Assembly: GCF_964340395.1 (NCBI RefSeq)
Contig: NC_135561.1
Span: 18,829,240 to 18,893,239, forward strand
Source of the DNA: Glandiceps talaboti
Lineage: Eukaryota > Hemichordata > Enteropneusta > Spengelidae
Direction of reading: 5' to 3'
DNA length: 64,000 nt
The notes under the pieces were generated by a model. The model was not told the DNA's origin, ran no database searches, and worked only from the letters and a program-made list of their open reading frames with translations. Both the position numbers and the translations under genes were made by a program. Position 1 is the stretch's first letter. Every line of letters begins with the position of its first letter. Shown here piece by piece: positions 49,747-62,428 of this stretch.

Positions 49747-52714
49747 TAGTCGCATTCATAACTTTCATCGAGGGTAAGGTAATTTTAGTCATCAACTTCT
49801 ATAAAGTCCAAAATGAAACGATAAAACATGTACATTTTGGAAATTATCCCATGTATAATGCCAGATTATAAAGTGACAAAGAGTGGTTCATCTGAGTGGA
49901 TAGCTTAACCTCTTGACGATTTATAAACAATGGGAAATAGGCAGCTATCTTGATGTTCATTTTAACCTATTTTCCCGGAGAATATTTTCAGAACTGGTAT
50001 CCAAATTACCAAGATCACGTTTTTCATATTTACTGATATGCCGCTTTAGTTATGGCCGGTTTTGTGGGATGTTTTGCGTGCACAATGTAAACCACAGACA
50101 AGGCATGTAAACTTCTACTTGCCGCACAACCCGTCTATTTCAGGCTTGGCCTCTTACCACTCTTGGAGGAATTGTACTGACTCCTCCAAGACCACGTCTG
50201 ACACAGTGGCCTGAAACCCATAGTCTATCGCGAGTATATTGTCTACCCTTCAAGAGACACACATTCTCTGCCAGTCACCCTTTTAAAAATACGCTTGTTA
50301 AACGTCTGCTCCTGGAGTTAAATTTGGTTCAACTCATGAGCAAAATATTTGTACGTGACTCCGGGCCCCTTTCAGACAATCCGAATTTTCACGCACGTCC
50401 CAATTCGTTTTTTTCCCGTGACAACAATTTTTCTCCTGAGCCTCCCCCTACCCTAATCTAGTTCCTGACGACCGTATTCCAATTTTACACTACATCTTTA
50501 CATATTACGTATAGTCAATGTCATTACTCTCGTTGCCGATGTGTTGGCAATTATATACATGTATATATATAATATCCATAATCACAACATATTTCCTGCT
50601 CAAAGAAGAACTGTTTCAGCTTATTCCATTTCGATATAAACAGACAGAGAGTCCAGGGATAAAATACCCATGTACTACTCCTTATATTACTGGCTAGGTA
50701 ATGTCAACCGTAAAATAATCCAAGCACCAGCGTCCCTAAAATCCGTGAAACAGTGTCGATATTACAGTATTTTGCTGACACTTATTACTTTCTGTAACTG
50801 GTCTATATTTGTGATATCATGGTAAATATGCTTGGAATTTATGGCCTAACAAACCAGACATTACGTAGATTTGAATATTGAAGAAAATCAAAAACAAAAA
50901 CAAGGCCATGGCCATGGCCGGTCAGGTACTGATATTAGTACTTTAGACATCAGTGGGGGTCACACTTGGTCATTGAAACTATATTGACCGACCAAAATTC
51001 TAAACATCACGGATAAATAATTTCATATCGAAATGTATGTACGGAGATTCAGGTTTTTAGACCACGTGGCTTTGACATGACATCATCAGCTAAATTTGCA
51101 ATACGAAAGTAACGTAAAACATGGATGTATCTAGTAGGGAGCAAAGTCCGCATGTCTGTATGGATGTTTGAAGATTTACTATCGGTATATGGGAGGCATA
51201 GAGGGAAATATTTGAATAGCGTTATTTAACGTTACATAATTCATAACTGACTACTAAACTACCGTCAAGAGGATTGTTTTTGCTTCCATTTATCTGTATT
51301 AATTTTTTTTAAAGGCAGTGATGGTGACTGCCAATGCCGGTAGTGAAAATATGGCCCGCACATTCTGAAGATTTTTGTATCATACAAGTACAATGTTGTA
51401 GCTGAGAATGTGATTTATATTTATAACTCAGTAGAATGGGTACCGGTACTGATGCGAGGGATGTGAACCAACCTTTGTGTTGCGTGCTTTTTAATATCAC
51501 CGTGTGTGTGTGTGTGTTGTTTGTTTGTTTGTTTGTAATGTAGATTCGTCGTTGATATACTGCTACTAGATCAGACCGTGGGTTATACTTCCATGATCAG
51601 AACATGACCAGACACAACTCTCCACGGCACCATTTTGGTTTTACAACTTTGATTACTTTGTTTTGAATAGCTTTTGTCAAGTTCTTGACTTTCCTGATAT
51701 GACAATAAAGCAAGGGCGGTGAAATATTATTATAGTAGTCCTTCAAAAAACAAGACAATTTTGAAACTTTTAGTGGAAAATGTTAGTGAAGACACAGTTT
51801 ACCCGCATAAATTAACTAACAAAAGACAAAAGAAATGTACACATGGTTCATTTTCTAGGTGTCGACCTCATGAATATGCACCAAGATTTAGAACCGAGTC
51901 AGCTTTAAATGCGTTCACACCTCCAAATCTGGTCTGGACAATATTGTCTGGGCTTAGTCACCCTTTTATGCGGACTACAGAGCGGCCCTGGTGCGGACTA
52001 TTTCTGCCACCTATTAATGCCTGAAAGTCAAGTGGCATATGCTGAGGTTGTGTACAACCAGCAACCCATAACATTTTAGCAATCTACAGTTCTACCTCAG
52101 TATGGCTATTAGCCATGCTAGGTAGTTACTATAATGATTAATATAATGGTTGTCTTGGTAAAAGTTGTCGACCCCCCCCCAAAAAAAAAAGAAGAAAAAA
52201 AAAGAAAAAAAGAAAAAAAAAGATCAACAAAACATTCTATGATATTGAAAGCGCTCCTGGCATGTAATTCCATAGAACAGTTTCCTGTAGGGAATGGCAG
52301 CGATTTCATTCAAACTCAAAGACAGAGATGTTGCTAACCAACGTGAACAGCCATAAAAAATTGTATGTGAATGAGTATGACTCTGAGATCCCGCTAACGG
52401 TTTCATTGTTGTCGGTCTAACCAGAGACACTGGAGAACTTCACTGTCTATGATCTAATCGTATTGCTCAGTGTGAAAACCGTGCAAAGCGTTACTATTTT
52501 GGCGTTGTATTTTCGCACATTTTTGGTTCACAAGGGTCCAATAATTTAAGCTTGAGTTAGGAAATAGGCCTATTAAAAAAATTGTGTTGTTCCGATTAGG
52601 CAAAATAAATAAATAGGTGGGGTAGGTAGATTTATTTTTATTCATGTGCGAGTGTCTAATTCTGGTTTTCCATTTTTTCCAAATGATCTCTGTGTTATTG
52701 GCTTCTTTCCATTA
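49747..52714 (+). other. no recognisable gene; R1 fragment at 50290-50460
   Basis: 50290-50460 has TCTGCTCCTGGAGTTAAATT, CTCATGAGCAAAATATTTG and CCCTTTCAGACAATC, matching the right end of R1. The rest shows only short repeats (TG run near 51502, A-rich tract 52178-52222). Confidence 0.45.
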
Positions 52715-52917
52715 GATGTACAACCATTACAGATTGGAGGAACAGTTTTATATTGTCTTTTTAAGTTGATGTCAGTTTCTGCATCCACTATGTCTCGTGA
52801 GACTTCACAATTGTTGCGATTTTGTTAGTTTTTCAAGAACACGTAAAAAAAAAGTTAAGGGTCGGCAGTGAAAAACTAGGTGGGTCGGGTAACAGAAACC
52901 AAACAGTTATTTTTTAG
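52715..52917 (+). mobile_element. LINE-tail repeat R2, third copy
   Basis: Shares GATGTACA.CCATTA, TTTTATATTGTCTTTTTAAG, TTGATGTCAGTTTC and CAGTTATTTTTT with 12286-12463. Confidence 0.6.
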
Positions 52918-53515
52918 GCCTAAGGCATAACGTAGCATATAAATCTACCCAACCTGCGCGAGCAAGATCTGCATCGGTCAATGTAATATTTACATGGTCT
53001 ATTACAATTTGGTAAAGTGTACCATTGTATATGCTTGTGCGAGACGTAAAAAACATCATGCCGTCTAATTGTACGAAACGATTTAGTCACTATGGTTTTG
53101 AAGTCAGTGAGATAATGTTTGTGAAGTACCCGGTATCGTGATGTTATCGCTTGTATAGAAAAACCATCACTGAGGCAAAATCTCACTTTTATCATCATTC
53201 ATTTTTTAAAGTCTTCAATCATGCCAATTAAAAATATGGATACTGCAGTCATTTATGTGACTTTTTTTCCAAAAATGTTTATCGTGCATCTCGATTATAT
53301 TTTTTTTCGTCTTCGTAACATCTTTTTTTTTATCGTGCCAAAAGTAGTAGCTACCACATATAGAACAGTGGAAAAATACCGAATGAGACTCAGAAATGTA
53401 AAATCATTTACTTCAATGTCCAAATCAAATGCGGACATCAGAAAATGATGCATGCACGTTGTGATGGACTCGTGATTAGCTCTAGTCCAGATGCCAATTG
53501 GTATCTAACTAAACC

Positions 53516-53549
53516 ATAGACAATAGAGAGGGTCCTCTCTATTTTCTAT
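53516..53549. mobile_element. ultrashort palindromic insertion, family 1, copy 4
   Basis: 34 bp, ATAGACAATAGAGAG to CTCTCTATTTTCTAT. Flanked by AACTAAACC (53507-53515) and GACTAAACC (53550-53558), 8 of 9 identical. The paralogous site near 46285 reads CTAACTAAACCACG without the hairpin or duplication, so it is the empty site. Confidence 0.75.
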
Positions 53550-53639
53550 GACTAAACCAAGTTTAGTGAGTGGAGGTGTAAATGGTAACGATACTGTTTA
53601 GGAACACGGTGATAGGAACTAGACGAGATTAGCACTGAC

Positions 53640-56600
53640 AACACACGCTCCGCGAACTCCAGCAAAGAGGCCTGGTGGGGTATATAGAGACTTGTCAGAG
53701 TTGTCGGAGCTACTGTTCATGTACATATAAGTTCCACGTATTCTCAATTTATTTCGTGCTGGATAGAAAACAGTCAGTATAGTCCTTGTGTTCTCCAGTG
53801 TATAGCCGATGGATTGGATAGTAAGAGTCATGATATGTGTGATACATTGTAGTTTATACACCAGAACTGAATTTTAGACTGATCCCGTCGGCATCTTCAG
53901 AGAAAGCATCAAGCGGGTACCACAATAAACTGAAAACGTAACGACTATAAGCATAACTATAAGTTTTAATTTACATGGAACTACGGTCATATTTGATAAG
54001 CTTATCCCCCACTTCCACATATGGTCTCATACCCCTTGGTCAGCGAAAAGCCAATCATGTTCATGTCCGGACATACGAGTTATAAATGGGGCGGTCATAT
54101 GGGTTAAGTTAGGGTGGAATATAATATATGGAAAAAGTCTGATTGATACTGGCTGTGATGGGTAGTAGAGCATTTTTTAATTGTCAAAAACAGGGTTGGG
54201 GGCCGAATGATATGATTCAAAACGTCATGACTTTCTGGTATATCTTTGTTGTCATGGTGTGTTTCCAGTTGAGGATGGCTGTCTTTGACTGGCTACAACA
54301 GTAAGTGACTGATTTTGAAAGCAAAGAAAGTGGAAGAACATTGGTGTTAGTTAAAAAACTATTGTTATTAAAGATATACAAGTAAACGCAGCAAAACAAT
54401 TGAGAGTCGGTACGGAAAGGAACAGATGACCACAGGAAGGTGTTCAGCTGTTCTTCATTGTTCTTTGCAATTTGACGACCGGGCGATCACATACTAGTAG
54501 TTGTCAGTGTTTTCGCTAAAGCAAAATACACGGAGATGGTTCAAAATCACTTGACTATCATTTCACTCTTATTTAAATCTACAAATATCTCATTAATATT
54601 TTCTCCCAGCTTACTTCAAACTATATGACATTTTCCATGAAAAAAAGGTGCGTATCTGGAGCAAAGAAGTGTTTCAGATATCAGAGTGTTCACGTTTGCG
54701 TGACCAAGACATAGACATAGACTGGCAAGCGACGCCATGAATTGTGATCGAATCCCAGGGTCGGATCGGTTGTAGATCAGTGTTCATGATAATTCATTTG
54801 CGTGTTCAATTACTAAGTCATCGATGTAGGGTTATAAATTCAGTGACTACACCATCAACAAAGTTACTTCTTACTATAAATCATGTTGAAAAAGACCCTA
54901 GGAAAATGTCTAAGCAACAATGACGGGTGTTACTTTTTTGCAGTGTTTATCCAAATAGTAATCGTCGAATAACGTGACCCTGGCTGAAAACTGCGACAGT
55001 GAGTGTACCATAAATTCCCAAAACAGACTGACCAGAACAGACATATTGACACACAAAAAGTGTGCAAGTTTACATCTTGTGACAGGTTTGGTTGGGGTCA
55101 CCTCCATCGGCTAATGGTCGAAATCGTCATTGTAAAATATTTTTAATTACCCTCAACTACAAATCAGCGTATCGTTGACGATCATTTCAATCGTAAGTGT
55201 TTAGAACTGATTCAGAAGTAAAACGTAGAATTATTAATGACAATGGTATGCAAAGTTTTGTTGTTTAACAATCATCAGCGATTTGGCATGTTTGCACAAA
55301 CCACAGATACTTGTTAGTGCATACACTTTTGATACTTCTATTCTATAAGGTAAAGGCTAAATTTAAAAAGACATGATCCCAGTATTAACTTTTTTGTTGC
55401 GGCTATATTTCCTAAGTGAGGTGTGCCAAAGAAAGTTTTCCCATGATACTTTGCGCCAGTGCGACTTTTTGACATTGTACGTTCGATGTTCCCAATGAGT
55501 AAATGGAATTTTATCGAGAAGTCTATTCATATTTGTTTATGACAGCAAGATATTTTCAATTTTCTGTTTTTGGTCATTTTTGGGGTCAAAAACTGTCATT
55601 TGTTTTGTAAATAAAAGAATTCAAAGTAAAAATGAATGACAGCCGCAAAACTAATCGATTGAATGGGCTGACATTTGGTGTGCAGGTATGTTAGAGTATC
55701 TGGATGAAGAATTCTTCAAGAAAATTTGAAGATGACATTGATATGCAAATACGTCTAAAACGTGCTGTGTAGTATCATATTATAGCCATGTTATTTTACA
55801 ATACTCGTGAGAAAGTAGAATTTATTGGTGAAGTAAAGTTGCTCATACACCTAAGAAAATTTGACTACACTTGAATACATAATGAGCAAATGAAATGATC
55901 ACAACAATCACATATCTTTGTAATGTTATGACTATACAAGATCTAATACAGGGACGAAATACTTATCAAATAATGCCCTCCGGAACTCAGAAATAAATGT
56001 AGATGCGCTGTACCATGCAGTTACGATCAGCGGTTTTGAACTATGGAGGTAGGAAGGAAGGAGGTAGGAAGGATTATAGTCCTACCACCATTTCTGAACA
56101 AAATCGTTGTCCTTGAATTGGAATGGTATGCTTTTAATACAAAAGTTGCACAAACATATGTTCTTGCTTTCAAAAGTTTTAGAATTAACACCATGATTTC
56201 ACCGTCGCCCATACTGAGGTTTTCCTGCATCTATTGCTATGGATTTTGTTGGTGGGACTTTGCTGTACTGTATGAACACTTGTTCAGACTCAGGCCACTA
56301 AAACACAATTGCAAAAAAAAACCGTGAAGACACGAAGTATCGTTTTGCACAACGTTCGGCTTGAAGCAGGTTTGAAGGGTAACCATGCACGACAGAGAAG
56401 ATGGGTTTAGAGCCCCATTTACACCTAAAACAAAAAGCGATTCTAGTCTGTTCCTATTATAGTGGTCTGAGGTTCAGATCAAAGTGCCGCATTCATCCAC
56501 AACATAAAAAATCATAGACCCTACACGACTGGCGTTTGTAAAAGTCAGTTTTAAACCATAATTACTACACCTCTTTATCTTCTCGGCAAGAACATGCAGT

Positions 56601-57595
56601 GCTGCAATCCAACGTGAGGACCTCTCACCAACTTTCAGATCACTTCACATTGGGAACGTTGGTGAGAGTTCTACTAATATAATTCAGACTGAGGCAAAAA
56701 ATATAGCCTTTCTGAGTTGAAATCCGAGGTTTAAATCCTGATATCTGAAAATTCCCAATCAACCCAGATTACATTGAATAAAAAATAAGTCTAACAAACA
56801 ATTTATGATTTTTCAGTCCCGAAACTTGCTATTATCCATACACTGTATACAAAGCTAAATACACGGTGATTGGTGTATCGCACTCCTTGACTGAGTGGGT
56901 CGGAAAAAAAATAGGTAGACTCACTTGTCATAAATCGATTTATAAATCCACAAAGGCACTGTGACAACTAAAGCAGTCCCTTTACAGACCATTTTTCTTT
57001 AGAAATAAATAGGCTAAAACAATACTGAATGACAGGCAGTCCAAGGTATGCGAAACCATAAGCGAGCGCGTACTCACGATGCTAGATTAACACACTATTT
57101 TACCTGCGCATTGAAGACGCACAGTAAAAAGACCAGTTTTCAACATTAATGCAGGAAATACAAAGCTAACAATTCAAAATTGTATAAAATGTAAGAAAAC
57201 AAAAAACAGGCGACAGTCAGAGCATGCATGAACTTCGATTTACAATACCATTATTAAGTTCTTGCATTTTGGGGCTAATGAAGTCATAGAGACTAGAGTG
57301 GGCGAGTTTCATCACAGTTAGTATAATCAATGGCACCGTGATAATTCTGACTTTCACTTGAAACTGGACCAGAACAGTCTAGGTCGGACGAGTCGTCATC
57401 ATCAATTCAAAGGCGACGTAACCAAATATACACCGTGAATTCATCTTAGATCGCACCGAGTTGAACAATCATGTCTGTCATTGTAGAATGTAGACCTTTA
57501 CGCTGTTTGACCGACTATTGAAGTATAACCCACATAGGTGATATTTCATTGACCTACATGGAAATGCTTGTAAATACTTTTTGCAAGTAGTACTA
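53640..57595 (+). other. no recognisable gene
   Basis: Nearly 4 kb of AT-rich DNA. An 11-bp-arm hairpin (CTCTCACCAAC, about 56624-56671) and a half-palindrome AGTGGTCTGAG near 56461 are the only structures noted. Confidence 0.4.
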
Positions 57596-57602
57596 GTAGT
57601 AG

Positions 57603-57634
57603 CTCAGACCACTCTAGTATTTTAGTGGTCTGAG
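57603..57634. mobile_element. ultrashort palindromic insertion, family 2, copy 4
   Basis: 32 bp, CTCAGACCACT to AGTGGTCTGAG, flanked by exact GTAGTAG repeats (57596-57602 and 57635-57641). The flank is itself GTA-rich, so the duplication is less certain here. Confidence 0.55.
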
Positions 57635-57898
57635 GTAGTAGTAAGAGTTTTTGCTAACGTTTACATGCTAGCGTAGTTGTACATGTACGTATACATGTCA
57701 GTTCGTATGTACATGTACATTAAATGTAGCTCTCATCATATCATACACTGTACATGTGTGTAACCCTTTTCTTTTGCACCCTCCCCCTCCGCCTTCATGT
57801 GGTCAAACACAGACAACTAACTAACTAAATAGTGTTACTGTTAGTTTTCTGTGGGTCAAACAATTAGTGTACACGCCTTGAATCACATGCAGGCGAGA

Positions 57899-58157
57899 TA
57901 GATTTGAATATTCATTTGTTTACTGCCCGGTTATGGGGGTGAACTCATGAATATATTCTGAACTAAATGCAAATGTATTCAAATCACTTCCGACTCGCAA
58001 TCTGAACTATTTTTCAGATCGAGTATAATCCGATTAGACAGGCGCTAATGGGAAAGTACAGAAACGTCCACCTCATCAGCATAAAAGTACAGAATTGAAC
58101 TCAATCTGAACTATAGTACGGAAAGTGTCGTAAACTGTACTATTTTTTCTACTAGTG
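57899..58157 (-). repeat. 259-bp inverted repeat, right copy
   Basis: Exact reverse complement of 40421-40679, 17.2 kb away. Confidence 0.95.
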
Positions 58158-58860
58158 CCAGACTAATAAACAAACAGCTATCCAACATTTTATCGGCTAA
58201 GACAGACTAAGATATACAGTTAGTTGAACATTGTTGTGTCTGCTACTCACGTGGGAGCGATGTGATCTGACTCCTAATTTAATTATTCAACTCGCAATTA
58301 TGTTGTAATCAGGACTAAGCATTTACAATGGTCATGATCGATGATCACATCACACGATGACATCACTACAGATCTAGAAAGAACCTCTATGCAAATTATA
58401 TTCGACTGAGTTTCAGAACGGGGATTGACAACCTTTGACATGGCATGTACCTGATGCAACCCGACAAAATAAAACGTTACACCACCGCTACAAAATGCTG
58501 CAGTGTAGCAATAATCTTATATCATGGTACTACTTATAGCATGGTATGCAGTCACGACTCATTCAGTTACGTTTGCTGTTTCTACTTATGATGTACACTT
58601 GTACATAGGTCAAGGTGATGAAATATAACACGATGACCTTGAACAAGAAAGACATAACTCGATTGAAAAATGGCCATTTCGTCATTCTTCTGTCTTCTGG
58701 TCACAAAAGTTATACCAAGAATTACAACAATAACATATGCAAAGAAAAGGATAATGAACAATACATGCCCAACATACCAAATTGAAAGTATACACTTATA
58801 TTTACATTCCTTCCGTATTTTAATTACAGGTAATTGTTACAAAGGCATCAATCACATCCG

Positions 58861-60524
58861 ATGGCAAGATTTTTTCAAACCAAACGCAAGCTATCGTCAT
58901 AGTGCATCATCCGTTCCTTACTCTGGAATGACATTATGTGATGCTTTGGATAGAACTGCAGAGAATTCACCGGCCAAAGAAGCATTCGTTTTTGCTTCTA
59001 AGTTGGGAAGAGAAAGCATCACGTACAAGCAGTTTCGACATGACGTCATCAAGTTGGCGGCTGGTCTTCTCCACTTGGGTCTCAAACCAGGAGATCGAGT
59101 TGGCATTTGGTTGGAGAATCGATATGAATGGATTCTTACCCAATATGCAACAGCTTACACCAAAATGACATATGTCCGTTTTCTGGTAGGATACAATGCA
59201 GAGTATATGGAACACTTTCTAAACAAAACTAAAGTTGGTTATTGGTTCAGGTAACCCGGAGAAGGTTTTCCAAGAAATGGTACCATACAATTATAAAACT
59301 GGAACAGGCTACATTGGGGCAGAAAATCTCCCTGCTCTTCATAGAGTCATCCATCTTGGCAAAGAGGAGAAAGCTGGTATGTTTCGCTTTGAAGATGTGT
59401 TGGAGTCAGGGGAGGAAAGCGATGTCCATCGAGTGATTGAAATCAGGAAGACAGTCCAACAAGATGATGAAGTAATGATGCTTTTCACGTCTGGAAGTAC
59501 AGGAATGCCAAAAGCAGCTGTGAGGTCACATAGGTGTTCTGTCGAAAATGCGTACACCTATGGACGACATATCAAATATATGGTCACTAAAGATGTACGT
59601 TATGTTTCCTTGAGTCCATTTGCACATTCAGGTGGTGAAATGACAACTGTCATGGGAGTAGTTTGCGGTTTTACTATTGTCGTACCAGACACAGTGGCTG
59701 ATACATCAATGATAGCAGATTTAATCCAACAAGAGCGTATCACTGTTGCATTTTTGATGTTTTACATTATATTTGAACTTATCAACCAATCAGGCTCAGA
59801 GGGTCGCGATTTTAATTGCCTAGAACTTCTTTTAACTTCTGGAAATGTAGTTCCAAAGCAGGCTTTCAACAAGGTCAGAGAACGAGTAACACCTAACACC
59901 TTCAACATGTATGGGTCAGTGGAAGTTGGTTTTAGTACCTTCAACACCGACCATGACAAGTTTGATACAGTTGGTTATCAGGTGGATCACCAGGAAATCA
60001 AAATTGTTGACGACAAGGGAAACACAGTGCCTCTTAACACCACGGGTGAACTGTGTGTAAGATCTCCTTACGTCTTCCTCAGATATGAAAGTGATGAAGA
60101 GAAAACCAAAGAAGACATCGATGACAGTGGTTGGTTTCACACTGGTGACCTCTGTCTGATGGAGGAAGATGGATGTCTACATGTGATGGGTCGTAAAAAA
60201 GATATCATCATCAAAGGAGGGAGGAATATCTACCCCATGGAGATAGAGAGAGTTCTTATGAGACATCCAGAAGTAAAATTCGCACAGGTGGTATCAGTCC
60301 CAGATGAAAGGCTGGTGGAAGAAGTCTGTGCATGCATTTCTTTGGAAAATGAGCCCAAAACAACAGGTGAAGAGATCCTGCAATTCGTGTATCCCATTCT
60401 AGAGGAATATCTCGTACCAAAGTATGTGTTGTTTTTCGACTCATTTCCATCCAGCCTATCGGGGAAGATAGTCAGAAAAGAGCTTGCAAAGAAAGCCAGT
60501 GAAAGACTGGGACTCAATAAATAA
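58861..60524 (+). pseudogene. acyl-CoA synthetase copy 4, full length with two frameshifts
   Basis: The conserved start ATG at 58861 is followed by six T instead of five (58870-58875), throwing MARFF out of frame. The true frame then reads FFKPNASYRHSASS to LNKTKV. Near 59234 eight bases present in copies 1-3 (the VSTL codons) are missing, a second shift. From there a 429-codon frame runs unbroken to 60524 with TSGSTGMPKAAVRS, GSVEVG (STEAG in copy 1), GWFHTGDLCLMEEDG, GRKKDIIIKGGRNIYPMEI and SLSGKIVRKEL. An acceptor ATTACAG precedes it (about 58823-58829). Either a young pseudogene or an allele with assembly errors. The two breaks fall in the N-terminal domain, so a shorter protein would lack part of it. 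Confidence 0.8.
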
Positions 60525-62339
60525 AGTTCCCAAGCTTTTTCAAAATATCGAGGTTTTGAAATAAAATTACATAATTAGTTGCGTTATAAAGCAATTAATA
60601 CAAACGATTTACGATAGGAACGATTGAAGATGTACTATTTTTGAATTTTCTGCTGAGATTTAAAGGCCAGAATTTCAATCCCAGGTTCTCGTTCTATCGT
60701 TATGTTATCAGTGGGGTTATAATGATTATACACGTGACCATGTGTTTGTTCCCGGGACTAAGTTTTCTATAACTTACCAGAAACTGATTTTCACGACTAA
60801 AATGCAATGGTAATCGTAATTGGGGCTCCAACTTAACGACATATATATAACAAAAAAAATTGCGGAATTCAGTTAATGATTGTTTAGTTTAAATATACAT
60901 ATGATTCATTGTATTCTTTGTGACTTTAACAAAGAAAGTCACATTTTCATTAATTTCATTTTCCTCATAGGGCACAATTTCATTTTTAGAGGCAAATATT
61001 CAAACTCCATACCACGTATTAGTAGTTCCAAGAATTCTATTAGTTTAATTTATAAAGTAGAAAAACGAACAGCGAAAAGTCGGTCAAACTCAAGATGTTT
61101 ATAGGCAGTCATAATTCCCTAAGAATGTACTTGGTAAATACTAGGAATGTACTTGTTAAATGCATTGATAAATGGGGCCGCTTATTACTTATTTTGACAT
61201 GTAGGTGTTTCTCACTTTCTGGATTAGTCTTGTGGTTTCTTTGTACAATACTTTTTGTCCTTATAAAATATTTTTTTTTTAAAAACGAGATTTATTTTCT
61301 ATTTGAAAAAGAATATATACCAAGTCCTTGTTTTTAAAGTAACAACGTTTTACACTTCGTGAATCTTTTTGCAATGTATTCAATTACGATCACATACTTG
61401 GTGTGTAGTTTTACATCTTTTCAAGTACAAAAACATAGTAAAGTGAAAAATTAAAAATAAATATCCAGTTCTCATCCATATGGCAACTTTAACAAAGGTT
61501 GAACTGTTCAATATTTGTTGGCAGACGGAGGAAGACAGTCAGTAAAATTTAAAATCTCCTTTTTAGAGTGCCAAAGTCTATTTTAGGATGGTCATTCCGA
61601 AATTTTACCTCATTTAAAAGTTATGCCCTACAAACCATTATAACAACTCTTTATAGTATGACTTAACATCACATAATTTTCACACGATTGCGAAGAAATG
61701 CCAAATTGAGTCTCGCCTCATGCATTGTCCTAGAAGGCGTCTAGTATTTCCTGATGAGAGTTAACAGACATGCACTTGACGAACAGTAAATATTCAAGCA
61801 CTTGAAAAGGAGTTTTGAACCAGTACAAAAACTGAATAATTATAAACAGGACAAACAAGCCACTTGCAAATATGTGTACATGCATTGACAGTGATAGACA
61901 TTGGTTTGCAGTTTTATTAACTTCGAACATTTCTAATATTGCACTTGATTGTATATAACTAAATTAATCCATGGCTATACACGTCTACGTTATCAATTGT
62001 GTTCTCTTTGGTAATAATGTTTGTGGATTTCAACATAATTCTGAAATGAAATAAAGCTGGTATATGACTATATACAAATCATTATTTGGTCGTTGATGTA
62101 TATTTTTACCAACTATATTATACCAGGTGATCTGATTGGCCAAGACATCAAACTAACACGTCTAAAATAATGACATATGCACAGTTAGTGCAACTCTAAG
62201 CGGCCCTGAATGTAAATAGTATACGCATTTGTTTTATAGCTAATTTTGTAAAATGAAATTGCCACTGTAAAAACTAAGTAAAACTACATATATACGCTGC
62301 ATAGTAGGCTTAGTATAAATAAATATGTATGTATGTATG

Positions 62340-62371
<32 letters not shown>

Positions 62372-62395
62372 TGTATGTATGTATGTATGTATGTA

Positions 62396-62428
<33 letters not shown>

